Positions 36,401-48,680 of a stretch of 64,000 bases of DNA are shown here, piece by piece. A program made the position numbers and the translations under genes. The notes beneath the pieces were generated by a model that saw nothing but the letters and a program-made list of their open reading frames with translations, was not told the DNA's origin and ran no database searches. Each line of letters begins with the position of its first letter. Position 1 is the stretch's first letter. This stretch comes from Limnanthes douglasii subsp. nivea (Eukaryota; Streptophyta; Magnoliopsida; Brassicales; Limnanthaceae): the NCBI GenBank assembly GCA_036936605.1, contig JAUPFV010000001.1, forward strand, positions 170,637,786 through 170,701,785. Reading direction: 5' to 3'.

Positions 36401-37546
36401 TGAGTTGCCAATAGCCTCCCTTGAAGTGAGCCACTCATTCTCATCTTTAATCCTAACAATTTTGTTCTTTTTCGATTTTTTCTTCACAAAACTATGGTAA
36501 GCCAGGTTGCATGAGCTTTCTGCTTCCAATACAAATCTTCCATGTCCAACAATATTAGGTGATTGTTCTTAGCCTCCTCAAGAGAGATTTTGTTTTCATT
36601 ATTAGGGTCACCTTGCAAAAGAACTTCTCTGAACTTAATGGTATCCTTAAAATTCTTAATAGCATAAAAAATGTTCCCAAAAACATTTGTGTTCCAATCT
36701 TTCAACGCAGGTTTGAACATTTTTTGTTTAAGCCAGAAGTTCATTATAGGATTCACCTCAGCTCCAACCACATTAACAGACCAACTATCATCCACCAGCT
36801 TCATAAACTCAGGATGAGTGACCCACATGTTTAAAAACTTAAACGAAGCTTTAACCCTCTCAAGACTAGAAGATATCTTAATAGAAAGAGGGCAATGATC
36901 AGAGAAATTTCTAGCATGATGGGAAATGGAAGTGGACTCAAAGTAGTTCAACCAAGAAATATTGAGTAAAACACGATCAAGACGTTTCCATTTGTGACCA
37001 TTGGACCAGGTAAAGCCACACCCAGTATAACCAGCATCCTGTAAACCACAGTCCATTATAAGATTGTTGAAATCATCCATACCCCGTTGAGTGATTGTTG
37101 AACAAGATAGCTGCTCTTGAATGTTAGAGATGATGTTAAATTCACCAAATATAATCCATTCTTTAGAAGGATTATCAAGAACTCTTATAGTATCCCAAAG
37201 AGAAAGCCTTTAATCTCTATTACACTTCGCGTAAATCACAGACACCATGAAATTTTTATCCAAGGAAGGATGATGAACCGTGAGATGAAGAACCTGCTCT
37301 ATATTCAGAATAACCTCCACTTTGTAGTTGTGATGCCAGAAAACCCTAATTCTATTATTAAGATTTCCACAATACCCACTGAGCTTCAACTTCCTAGCAA
37401 CAGACTGCATCCGTACCAGGATTAACAAAAAGCTCATAGATAGCAACAAAACTAGCTTTCGTAGAATTAACCATGGACTTAAATCTTTGAATAGTCTGCT
37501 TATTGCCAAGACCCCTCGCATTCCAATTCAGGATAGTGATAGTCAT
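33466..37546 (-). pseudogene. LINE ORF2: endonuclease, reverse transcriptase, zf-RVT, RNase H
   Basis: ORF2 starts at about 37546 with MTITILNWNARGLGNK, the beginning of an APE-type endonuclease; its later part has RNFSDHCPLSIKI near 36900. The RT spans about 36330-35080, with SLTTMISRIIGKIINNRL and the catalytic box LAFADDFMVF near 35535. The zf-RVT region (34938-34054) has CIHCNNIETTPHALVHCSQAW. A plant-type RNase H follows to 33466, with YKLNVDGSC near 33940 and AECRALLDGL near 33800. Frame breaks are at about 37420, 37080, 36480, 36170, 35640, 35070, 34050 and 33750. Confidence 0.92.
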
Positions 37547-37685
37547 CAATCTGAAGAGGTTTTATTGGCTCTTTTGAGCTTAATTAGTTTTGATGATACC
37601 GGTCTTTTAGAATTCCAGATTTTCGACACTTTCTTTGATTTTTTTATGTCTGATTTCTTCAAAGTTACTTCTTCAAACTGATCTT

Positions 37686-39084
37686 TTAAAGGAAGTTAAC
37701 AAGGCTGCCAGCATGTCCGGGAGAATAATGAATCTCTCCAGTTAAAGGTTCAAACGTATTTCTCCTTTCAAGAGTTTTCAAGGTGTCAATCATCTCATGA
37801 TCATTAGCACGATCTAAGTGATCCAAACTAGAGGGATCAATATCTTGATTTCCTTGAACAAGCATATTATCAGACTGGTTTGGATTATCTTTTTTGGAAC
37901 CACCTTTTGAAATCTTGTCCAAACTGTTAAAGGCATCATTATTAACAGCAATCGATTTAAGTTGTTTATCAGACACTTCATTGATGGCAGAATCAGACGG
38001 ATCAGGTTGTTCAGGAAGTTTTTGAGCAGACAATTTTTTTTATTATTGGTAACGACATTGTTAACATGAGCAGAATAATGGAATTGATCAGGGACATTTG
38101 TTGAAGATAGGGCTATATCAATGAGCTTACTTGGAACATTTCTTGGCATATTTCCATCAGGGAATTGTTTCTTGCAGGTATCATCCGAGTGACCAATATG
38201 AGCACAATTATTGCAGTATGAAGGTATGCTATCATAAATTAAATCAACCCAATAACTATCAGCTTCACCAAACTTTAATTGAACTTTATGAACTAAAGGT
38301 TTGGAGATGTCAACTTCAACCCAGATCCTACAACAATTTTGTCTTGCCCGATTGACAGTAGGAACCCAAACTTGTAGGGGAACTCCAATGACCTTAGCGA
38401 TTTCAGAAATGGTAGATTTATTGAATAAGAATTCTGGAAAAGTAGGCAAAGAAACCCAGATTGGTGTATAAGGGCATTCAAGATTTGGATTAAAATTCGA
38501 AGTCCATTTCAAAAGACGCATTGTTTTGTTACAAGAACCCAAACATTTCTTGATCACAGCCTCTTAAGATCTTTAACCTCATTAAATTCGATGAAAATGT
38601 GCTTGTAGTCCCAGACCGAAAGGCTGCAGTTACCAGTAAATTTATATTTACCCAGGAATTTCCTCACAACCTCCATTGATGGTTTTCCCGAAGCGAACTT
38701 AGCCATTAAAGTATGTTTCGAAATATTCATCGGTAAGTCTTTGTCTTTGGCTTCAAACGTAATAACTGGAAAATCGTCTTTGATCGTAACATAAACACCA
38801 GAATGGACGAACTTTGTTTTTCTGGGTTTACAGTATCAGCATAAGAACCAGATTGGAGAATTGGATTTTTTTTCCTTGATGATTTCCTCAAACGTGGGAT
38901 TAGAGATGATGTTTCGATTACTGGCCAAGAACCAAAATTTCTCCTTTTTATCTGAAGCACAGAGATCATGCGAAGAAGACGACATGGCAGTTTTCCTAAG
39001 CATAGGAAATTCGTAATTTGAAGAAATCTTTAGATGGTTGCTCGCCAATGGGTTTATCCGAACAACAGAATTACTCTCCTCCAT
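37686..39084 (-). pseudogene. LINE ORF1: DUF4283-like protein with CCHC knuckle
   Basis: It starts at 39084 (MEESNSVVRINPL). A DUF4283-like region covers about 38960-38450, ending in a segment that reads KWTSNFNPNLECPYTPIWVS. A knuckle CNNCAHIGHSDDTC is near 38210, and a Ser/Asp-rich tail ends at 37686. It is the RNA-binding partner protein of plant L1 elements. Frame changes near 38840, 38570 and 38040 break it. A gap of about 140 bp separates it from ORF2. Confidence 0.85.
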
Positions 39085-39232
39085 GATAAAAAGAAGCTCA
39101 AACTACTTAGGTAGCAGAAGATCAAAGAACGATCTTTATTCTTGCTAGAGAGAATAGATCGTTTTCCCTCCCATTCAGTGATCAATTCTATCTTCTCCAA
39201 CAATTATTTACACAACCGTCCTGTATCACATT

Positions 39233-40825
39233 TAACCCATTATTCATCTATTTTTGTATACATTTATCGTAGATAATTTATGTGTTAAAATAAATCAAAT
39301 TTTAATCATTAATACATATTAATTATATTTAGACATTATAAATAGTTTATTTAATATTTTAATTTTTTTTTTATAATATCTAATTAATAGATATTTAATT
39401 TTATTTAATTTTTTAAATATTTATTTTTATATTTTTTTAAATACGTTAATTAATTTGAATTTCAGTAATTAAGATATGTACACCGTAAATAAAATACTTA
39501 TAATATATATTTGGTATATTTCTTTTAACTATTAGAATCTAATTTTATTTAGATCTTTAAACACGATATTTTTATAAAGTTGTTGAAATTTTAAAATCTT
39601 TCAACTATTATATACGTCTACTTTAGTTCTTTACTTTTAGATCTTAAGTGTGAAGTATATATTTTTAGATGTTTTAAATAGTTTATTAAATGTTAGAACT
39701 ATTAGATATTTCAACTATATATTTAAAATTTAAGATTAGTATATGTATGTATATACACATATATTATTTTTACAATTGTAAATAACAAAATAGAATTTGA
39801 AATATATTTAATTAAAAATAAAAACAAAATAAGTAAAATAAAAAAATTTATTAATTAAACCAAATAAAAACGTTGTTTAATCAAATAAAAAATAAAAAAA
39901 TTACAATTAAAATATTCAATACAAACACATGTAAAAAACTAAGGAGCTTGATCTTGATAGTTGAAAAGTTGTGGTGTGGCGTGTGGACCGGTAGGAAGCT
40001 CGACATCCATATCGTTGTTAATGAAATTCAAGTTCAGCTTCTCTATGATCCGTCGTTTGTATTGTTTTGTTTCAGGTGTGAGGCATGACATTCATTATAC
40101 CATTGCTTGTGTTGTTGTTGAGAAGAACTACTCGCGTTGGAAGCGGTCGACTGATGTGTGGCTTGCGAAAGGTATCCAGGAGGTGGATTAGGTGGTTTGA
40201 TAACGCTGTCTAGTTGCTATATATCCTGAAAATTTTCGTAAAAGTGGCTCCATGCCTGCCATTTCAACCACAACTCTCGCTCCTGATAATATATCTTTTG
40301 CGATCTTAGAGACTGCCTAACTGGAGTGTACATTCTCACTATTCTTTTTTTTAATATTTTATTCATACTACTTGCAATGATTCACAATTGTCTTATATTC
40401 AGACATTTTGAACTACTGTTATGTTAAAAATAAAACGGAGAATTAATTTGGCTAGTATGATCATTCGATATATGGATTTCAAACCTGGAGTCAAGTTACC
40501 TTATGGCATGATCGGTTGTGTTCTCAATCAGGCTTTAAATGAAATCTTGATTTCTTTTCTCTCTTATTTTTAGAATTTGCCTTCCATTGACTTAGCCCCA
40601 GTTTTGGGCCTAATTGGTCTAATCAATTTGTAATTCCAAATTTATCAACAAAAATCTTTATTTGAAAAAACAAAATATACCGTATGATATTTTAAAAATT
40701 ATGGTAGATGATTTTGGTTTATAAAATAATAAAAATCCTTATATTATTTATCACCAAATCATAATAATAATCAAAATATATTAATAAAATTATAATCATA
40801 TACCTTACAATATTTTAAAATTATA
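39233..40825. other. AT-rich intergenic sequence
   Basis: Extreme AT content at 39240-39940 and 40600-40825 with nothing recognisable. The exception is the GC-richer patch at 39950-40330, listed separately. Confidence 0.5.
39945..40335 (-). pseudogene. Coding-like relic of unknown identity
   Basis: On the minus strand about 130 codons show protein-like composition. A first part is rich in Gln/Trp/Lys (QERELWLKWQAW), followed by PPNPPPGYL and a Ser/Gln run (SSSSQQQHKQW). A last part in another frame has DVELPTGPHATPQLFNYQ and then a stop. One stop and at least one frame shift occur. I do not recognise the family. It could be the end of a transposase gene or a captured host exon. Confidence 0.25.
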
Positions 40826-41444
40826 ATATATGATTTATATAATAATTAGTTTAGAGTTTAGTACCATTTAAGACCCAAAAGCAAATACATTATCCACTTA
40901 CCACCCATAGTTTGATGTATCTCTAAGAAAGATCCATTTCACTCAAACTTTTACCATATAAGACCTAATAATATCCTAAATGTCCTTACTTTATTATATA
41001 AGAGGTTTTCTAATTTTTTTAATTGAAGTTTTTCCCATTTGGTTTCTTTATTACGTTAAGCTACAGTAATATCATAACGGGTACTATAGATATTTCCTTG
41101 GATCCTTATTTTTATTTTATTTTTGTATGATTTTAATTGTGTTTTTATTTGATTTTGACGTTTGATTTTGGAAATCTGTTTAGGTAATTTGATTAAACAG
41201 TTTAGGTAACGCAATTTTTTATTTCTTCATGATTTTTGGTAACTCGAAATAGGTATCTCAGTTCTGTTTTCTTCGTGATTTTTGGTATTCAGCTAGTATT
41301 ACTTTGAATTTGCAGTTGAATTTTTTTTGTAGTAAGTTTTGATCGTTTTAGTGTATTTTTTTGTTTGTAGAAAATTTTGTTCGAGAAAGGGTTTACATGT
41401 GAAAGGAAGAAGATGAAGTTTTGAAGATTCCAAACTTGTTCACG

Positions 41445-41640
41445 TTAAGTACTGATAGATGTGAAGCACTTTTATTTTCTGAACTGGTAGATGCAAAGGT
41501 TGTGTGATGGTACATGCAAAACATTTGTATTCTTTTGGTAATGATAGATGTGAAACGTATATATTTTGTGTACTCATAGATGCATGTCATATTCTTTACT
41601 ATAATGATAGATGTAAAATATGTGTATTGTTTTGTTTAAT
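41445..41640 (+). repeat. GATAGATGNGAAAC cluster in the MULE-B leader
   Basis: Degenerate copies (TGATAGATGTGAAGCAC, GGTAGATGCAAAGG, TGATAGATGTGAAACG, TGATAGATGTAAAATA) spaced 30-40 bp. The position matches the leader cluster of MULE-A. Confidence 0.75.
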
Positions 41641-41678
41641 GTAGGTACACGATATCTAGGTGTCGATTGTGTATTTTT

Positions 41679-42288
41679 TGATGCAGGATTATCCTCCCAC
41701 TGGCAGGAGAGAAGGTATCCAAGCCGACGAAGACATTCGAAACATATGAATCGACCGAGTAAGGTGTAAGTTTGAGCAGCAGGCAAAGAGGAAAAAGATA
41801 CAGAGCTTAAACTACGAACTGCATAAGAAGTCATGGCCTACCTAACTAGGATAAAGAAGATTGATGGTGCTCGGACCAGTTAAGTATTCCACAAACTAAA
41901 GGAGCAGAAGGATGAGTTGACCCGAAGAGTGAACTGAGCGAGCCACCTAAAAAAGCATAAAGTGATCATTTGGATTATGCTCGGTCGGGCACGCAGACGA
42001 GGGGATCACTAGGATCACACTCGGCTGGGTATGCGGATGAAACAGTCAAGGCAACATATTAATGATATTGCAATGGAACTAGTAAAACCAGTAACACTTT
42101 CCTCGTAAATATAGGTCACATGATGTAAATATAGTTGTTTATGTAGTTAGTGGGAATAAATGTAATAACCGCCAATAAACGGTGACGAAAAGATATAAAT
42201 AAGGGATTGAATCTGAAATAAGGGTAACATGTCTTCTCTGATAATAAAAGTGATTACTTGGATAATTCCATTGTTATTTCCCATAACA
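41679..42288 (+). repeat. Gypsy 5' LTR
   Basis: 610 bp, from TGATGCAGGATTATCC to TTTCCCATAACA. Internal short repeats around GGGCACGCGGACGAG/GGATCAC are shared by all three LTR copies. It is followed by TTTGACACC, which may be a worn PBS of the TTTGGCGCC type. Confidence 0.9.
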
Positions 42289-42333
42289 AATTTGACACCA
42301 TAGTCAAGCGAAACAACGGGGAATCGGAGATCG

Positions 42334-43640
42334 GTGACGAATCAACCATTGAGGAAGGATGTTCCACGCCCTATCACTGCTCCCCCCAATTTGGAGGTCA
42401 TTTCTGAAACACTTGCAGCACCAGTAGAACCAATAGCACAGTTGTTGCAACCATTAGCAGGGGCCGGAACGGAAGTTGCACCCCCAAGGACTATGGCGGC
42501 TCCTGCCATACCTGATGTGCCAGGAATTAACCCTGCTACAAACCCCACTATCCAGCAGCTGGAGCAATAACTCCAACACCTTCAGCAGAAGCAACTCAGA
42601 GTGGCTTGCGAACGAGACGCGACAGAACATGCCTTGCACGTTACTTTAGCATGAATGAACGATGCCCTTCATGCGCTTACAACCGAGGCACCTCGAGCAA
42701 TTCCATAACATGATGATGGAATTTTATCCGGATGATGCTATGCTGTGCATAGCCCTTTCCATGACACTCAAAGGGAATGCGATGGACTAGTTCAGCATTC
42801 TCTCTCAAGGATCCATTCACGATTTTGCTAGTCTATAGAAGGCCTTCAGGTAAAGGTTTGTCGGCAATAAGAAGTTTAAGCGCGAGCGGGACTCGATCAT
42901 GGACTTCTACTAGAGGCGAGGCGAGTCACTTAAAAGTTATGTAAGACACTTTGTTCATGCTATGAATGCTCTCCCAGATTTAGATGAGAATATGGCGGTG
43001 GCCTCACTCAAGCGAAGTCTCGATCGACGAGGGAAACTGTACACTAACTTGATCAAATTCGCAACAGAAGTGATGGGAAACCCTCTCGCCCGTGCAAACA
43101 CATTCATCAGTGTGGACGATGCTCGGAAAGGGGATTCACCTGATAGGCACGCCTCTAAATCTAAGAGTGGGCCGTCTGAATGAAAGAAGGTTGAGGATCT
43201 CCCCCGACGGGACACTAGTTGAAGGCCTCAATACTACGAGAATTTTTCCGGACGATTTACGCCGCTGACCGAGTTCATATCGGTCGTGTACGAACAAACT
43301 AATGGTATGATGAAATATCAAATGTCGCAGGTAATGAGTGTCCCTGGTTTCAAGCGATCAAATTGATATTTTTGTTCTTACCATAACGACCATGGACACC
43401 CAACTGATGAATGTTGGTAGCTTCAGGAGGAGATCCAACGACTCATAGATAATGACGAGTTAGTAAAATTTATTAAGAAACCGAATCGACAGGATGATGC
43501 GCGCCCTGCTATTGAAGACAAGCCAGAAAATAATGAGCAATCTTACGCGGGCAAACAACAATCGCTACGTGTTATTACAGGAGGATACTTCATTGTAATC
43601 AATAATGATTTCACGTTGCCACCCACCCATATGATTAGAG
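42334..43640 (+). pseudogene. Gypsy gag, broken
   Basis: It starts MTNQPLRKDVPRP and has a Pro/Ala-rich N-terminus. A retrotransposon gag domain is recognisable at about 42710-43100 (MEFYPDDAMLC, SLKSYVRHFVHAMNALPD). A nucleocapsid-like CSYHNDHGHPTDEC is at about 43375-43420. It ends with ITGGYFIVI, near the protease junction. Stops occur at about 42568, 42790, 42835 and 42913, among others. It is typical of plant Tat-type elements. It is inactive. Confidence 0.8.
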
Positions 43641-43749
43641 AAGTATCTGAGGTCTCCAACACTTGACACAGTAGATGACCCATGAGAAGGAGAGCCGCTC
43701 GAAGAAAGCCTTTCGGAGTCGGTGGAGGAGATAATATGAGAGGGGTGTA

Positions 43750-46700
43750 TGTTATGCTTGGGTCTTAAGTTAACATTTATTTTCAAAAAATCTTTTATTT
43801 ACTTATTAGCAAAAAGATTAGATGTATTTGCGTGGGAGGCAAACCACATTTCAGGTGTTGACCCTTCGGTTATATGTTATGAGTTGGAAATTGCATCCTG
43901 CATAAAAACGGCGATCTTTTTCCACCGAGAAACGGGAAGCTATACTGGCTGAGGTAACCAAGTTATCTCACTTAGGACACATCAGGCGAGAAAGGTATCC
44001 GGTATGGGTGGCAAATCCAAACCTAGTCAAGAAGAAATGAGGGCAATGGCATGTGCGTTGACTTCACCGAACCTTAACCAAGTATGCGCTAAAGATGCTT
44101 TTCTGCTGTCCCGCATCGACTATCTAGTCGATTACGCATCAAGATGCGAGTACCTATCATTCATTGATGTGTACCCGGGGAACAATCAAATACGCCTCAA
44201 TCCGTCCCACAAGGAGCACACTCCTTTTAAACCAAGCGTGAGTTATATTGTTACACGGTAATGTTGTTCGGATGGGATAACGTTGGGTTCACATACCAAT
44301 GTTTAATTAACTATATTTTTAACGACCATTCAAGGAAATATATCAAGGCGTATATTGACGACATGAATTTGAAAACGCACACAGGGGAACAACAACTAGA
44401 GTTGATCCAAATTATGTTTAACTTACTCCGCAAGTTCAATTTAAAACTTAACGCGATCAAGTTCTCTTTCGGATTAAGGAGTGGTAATTTTATAGGTCAC
44501 GTGGTCAGCCATAGAGGTATCGAGGCCGACACAGTCCAGTTGACCGCAATTATACAAATAGGACATCCACAGACAGTTAAAGAAGTGCAATGTCTTACGG
44601 GGTGGCTCGCTGTATTATCACGCTTCATCTCTCGAGCCTTGGATAAAAGTCACCCATTTTTTGAGATTCTACGGGGAGCGAAGAAGTTCGACTGGACAAA
44701 TGAATGCGACAAGGCATTTAATGAGTTAAAATATTAACTTACCTCACCAGAAATCCTATCTTTACTTTTAACCGGCAAACTATTATTCCTATATTTGTCA
44801 GTTTCCTCCTTTACGGCTAGTGAAATTCTCATACGTGAACCAAACAGAATAAAACGACCTATCTACTACTCGAGCAAAACCTTGGTCGATGCTGAAACGA
44901 GGTACCTTAACCTCGAATACTAGCGTTGGGATTGGTCATGGCCGCTTGAAAAATATGCCCTTAATTTAAAGGACAGACGATTTGCATGTGAACATCTTTC
45001 TCTCTTAAAGTTGTGCTACAAAAACCTAACGTGTCGGGTTGGTTAACTAAATGAATAATGGATCTTGGAGAATATGACATACAGTTTGACTCGTAGACTG
45101 CTATAAAGAGACAAGTCATATCGGATTTTCTAGACAAATTCTCCTATCATAGAACAGTATACCCTCTTAAAGGTGAGGATGGCAAAACCGAGCCGTCGAG
45201 TGGATAGTTGAAGCCGATAGGGCCTCCAGCACGTCTGGTCGTGGTGCGGGGATCTTACTTCGCTTACCTACGCGTGATCAAATCAAACAGTCTATTAGAT
45301 TCAATTTCCTAGCTATGAACAACATAACAGAATACGATCCAATGTTTTGTGGCATGAAATTGGCTCTTATACGTGGAGCTCGAATACTAAGGGTTCGTTC
45401 GGACTCGCAGTTAGTAGTCAACCAGACCAAAGGCATGTATGATGCCAAAAAAGAGGGAATACAGAGCTATTTAACTATACTAAAGGAGTGCGAGTCTAAG
45501 TTTATAAAGGTATCATATGAGCAAGTCCCTCAGATGAAAAACTTTGTTAGAGACGCATTCTCAAAGACTGGAGCCTTGGAGGAGAAGTCTCTAGTCATCA
45601 CTCAGAAACTACCGACAACAGAACTCGTCAACAGAAATGAAACTGTCCATGCAATTGACACCTGCAACGATTGGAGGCTTACTTACCTAATGTATTTGAG
45701 CTCCGTCGTTTTGCCAACTGATAAGAACATCGATCGAGCTATACAACAATGTGTGGCCAAATGTTGTGTGTTAGACAATGTTTTGTATAGAAAATGTGCT
45801 ACTCAGCCTTTGCTACGCTCCCTTGACCGAGCATAAGGCACCTCATTACTGCACGACTTACACGTAGGAGAATCGAGAGCACACTGTGGGAATCAAAGCC
45901 TCATTCGACGTTTCTTGTTGGCCGGGTATTATTGGCCAGAGTTGGCGGCCGATGCGGAAAAATGTGTCCAGCAATGTCATCAATGCCAACAGTTTTACAA
46001 TACTGGACACCTACCAAGCGAGCCTTTGCAAGCTTTCCCTGTCCCTTCATTTGGATAAATGGGGTATCAACCTCGTCGCGCCACTCCCTATGGCAACCAA
46101 GAAAATGAAATTCCTAATTGTTGCAATAAACTATTTTACGAAATGGATAGAGGCCAAACCCCTATTCAGAACCCGATCCAGGAGGTATGTCACTTTATCC
46201 ATAATCAGATACTTGCTAGGTTTGGCATACCATGTATTTTGATGACAGATAACGGCCCTCATATTCAAAATTTGGTGGTAACGATGTTTTTGTAAGCGAT
46301 ACAGGATCGATCAGCATTTCTCCACACCGTATTACCCTTTGGAAAATGGACAAGTAAAAGTCACCAACAAAACAATTTTGGAAGGGATAAAAAAGATACT
46401 TGAAGAAACCAAATGCAAATGAGTTGACAAATTAGCGGAGGTCCTTTGGGCATACCGAACTACTCATCGAATTACAACTGAAAACACCCCCTTCGCCCTC
46501 GTTTATGGCCGCGAAGCAGTAGTTCCAACAAAAATAATTGTATTGAGCCATCGGATCACGAGTTATGAGGAAGAACCCAATTTGATCAGTCGGGCATAGA
46601 TCATTGACCTTATCGAAGAGCATCGCGACTAAGCACGCGTTCGAGCAGAACATTATAGGAGTCTGATGCGGGGACAATTTAATGTTTGGAGCCACGTAGT

Positions 46701-46800
46701 CTCTAGTTCTACGATATGGTAATGAAGAAGATATTTCAGGGTAAATGCGACCGAGAAGCTGGAAAATTATGTCCTAACTGGGATGGACCTAACACTGTTA
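43750..46800 (+). pseudogene. Gypsy pol: RT, RNase H, additional RNase H, integrase, broken
   Basis: The segment before the RT has LDVFAWEANHISGVDPSVIC (43810-43880). RT blocks include KDAFLLSRIDYLVDYA (44090-44150), SFIDVYPGNNQIRL and AYIDDM at 44350-44370 in place of YVDDM. The first RNase H is worn (about 44700-45100). A second RNase H reads RVRSDSQLVVNQTKG at 45385-45430. The integrase zinc region has C-x2-C near 45968-45985. The core shows DKWGINLV, LMTDNGPHI (about 46240) and a C-terminal [12 protein letters not shown] (about 46440). Frame changes are frequent. The tandem second RNase H places it near the Tat lineage. Confidence 0.88.
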
Positions 46801-47265
46801 TTTCTAAAGGCCATAGTGGAGCTTATTGATTGACAGACACATAGGATTGCGCCCTGAAGCACCCATGGAATATATAACATTTAAAGTTGTACCGTCAATC
46901 TTTGTAATTACGATGATACGCTCTTTTTTCCCCTGATGGCGCGAGAGGGTTTTTAATGAGGCATCCAAACTCTTATTCATCTTATTAATATATTTTATCG
47001 TTTTTGCCATTCCATGTGTTTATTAAATTTTCTCCATCCTTACAATAGCGACCGGGTCAATGACCACGCCTACGGGCTATACAAAAGACCATATTGAGTC
47101 CAAAACAAGTGTCTATAAGCACAACTGGGCTAATTGGCCACGCCTACGGGCTAAGTAAAGGCTGCACTGAGCCTGATAACTCGCACATAGTATATAAGCG
47201 AACTGATTATAAACCAAGTCTATAGCAGGCCACACAATAAGGTTTTATAACCTCGCTACGGCTTA
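46801..47265 (+). other. Gypsy 3' untranslated part
   Basis: No coding signal. A 16-bp direct repeat, CCACGCCTACGGGCTA, occurs near 47064 and 47139, as is common in the 3' spacer of such elements. It ends abruptly at the junction with the duplicated MULE end. Confidence 0.5.
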
Positions 47266-48574
47266 TATGATTTATATAATAATTGGTTTAGATTTTAGTA
47301 TCATTTAAGACCCAAAAGCAAATATATTATCTACTTACCACCCATATTTTCATGTACCTCTAAAACATATCTATTTCACTCAAAATTTACCATATAAGAC
47401 CTAATAATACCATAAATATCCTTAATTATAGTTGTTGGGTGCCTCATTATATAAGAGGTTTTATAATTTTTTTAATTGAAGTTTTTTCCCATTTTGTTTC
47501 TCTATTACATAAAGCTATAATACTATAACAATAATGGGTACTATCGAACTTCCTTTGGATCCTTATTTTTATTTTGTTTTCGTCTGATTTTGATTGTGTT
47601 TTTATTTGATTTCGACGTTTGATTTTGGAAATATGTTTAGGTAATTTGATTAAACAGTTTAGGTAACTCAATTTTTGATTTCTTCATTATTTTTGGTAAC
47701 TCAACTAGTATTACTTTAAATTTGTAGTTGATTTTTTTTTTGTAGTAAGTTTTGATAATTTTTAGTGCATTTTTGTGTTTCTTGAAAATTTTGTTTGAGA
47801 AAGGGTTTACTGGTAAAAGAAAGAGGATGAAGTTTTGAAGATACCAAACTTGTTCATGTTAAGTACTGATAGATGCGAAACACCTTTATTTTTTAAACTG
47901 GTAGATGCAAAGCTTGTGTAATGGTAGATACAAAACGTTTATATTCGTTTTGTACTAATAGATGTGAAACGTTTGTATTCCGTGTAGTGGTAGATGCATA
48001 TCATATTCTTTACTGTAATAATAGATGTAAAACATGTGCTTTTTTTTGTTTAATGTAGATACGCGATGTCTAGGTGTCGAATGTGTATTTTTTTATGAGG
48101 GGGTATCCTTCGGATGACAGGAGAGAATGTATCTAAGCAGACGACTACGAACTACCCGAGAAGTCATGGCCTGCCTAACTAGAATAAAGAAGATTTATGT
48201 TGCTCGGATCAGTTAATTATTACACAAACTAAAAGATCAAAAGGATGAGTTGACCCAAAGAGTGAATCGAGCGAGCCACCCAAACGAGCATAAGATGCTC
48301 ATTTGGATTACACTTAGTCGGGCACGCGGACGAGAGGATCACTAGGATCACGCTCAGCGGCGCATGCAGACAAAGCCGAGTGAACCCAATTCACGAAAGA
48401 AACGGTCAAGGCAACAGATTAATGATATTGCAAAATGAACTAGTCAAATCAGTACACTTTCCTCGTAAATATAGGTCCCATGATGTAAATATAGTGGTGC
48501 ATGTAGTTAGTGGGAATAAATGTAAGGTGACGAAAAGATATAAATAAGGTATTGAATCCCAAATAAGTGTAACC
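47266..48574 (+). repeat. Segmental duplicate of 40826 to about 42240 (MULE-B end plus part of the gypsy LTR)
   Basis: From TATGATTTATATAATAATTG onward the sequence follows 40826-41678 almost base by base: terminal blocks, motif cluster and transposase start. It then continues into an LTR copy from 48096 (TGAGGGGGTATCC), which breaks off near 48574 within AATAAGTGTAACCTG. The copy carries the MULE-LTR junction, so it was made after the gypsy insertion. Several internal gaps exist. The start codon ATG of the transposase survives here (GCGATGTCTAGG) while the main copy has ATA. Confidence 0.85.
47865..48030 (+). repeat. GATAGATGNGAAAC cluster in the duplicate
   Basis: Copies such as TGATAGATGCGAAACACC, GGTAGATGCAAAGC, TAATAGATGTGAAACG and TAATAGATGTAAAACA, homologous to 41445-41640. 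Confidence 0.75.
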
Positions 48575-48680
48575 TGTGGTAGCTCTCTCATGGGTACTTC
48601 CTTTCTACTAGACCTAACCCCTATGTTGCGGTTAGTATCTGCTCTGGTCTAACGATGGTGGCAGCGGAGGGTCCTGTGCC

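Larger units (their letters stand above)
33331..39212 (-). mobile_element. L1-type LINE with target site duplications
   Basis: A two-ORF non-LTR retrotransposon on the minus strand. It is flanked by AACCGTCCCGTATCATATTT (33311-33330) and AACCGTCCTGTATCACATTT (39213-39232), 18 of 20 bases equal, as expected of target-primed insertion. A short A run on the minus strand borders the 3' end near 33331. ORF1, endonuclease, RT, zinc-finger region and RNase H are all recognisable, so the copy is close to full length (5.9 kb). Frame shifts and stops make it inactive. Confidence 0.93.
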
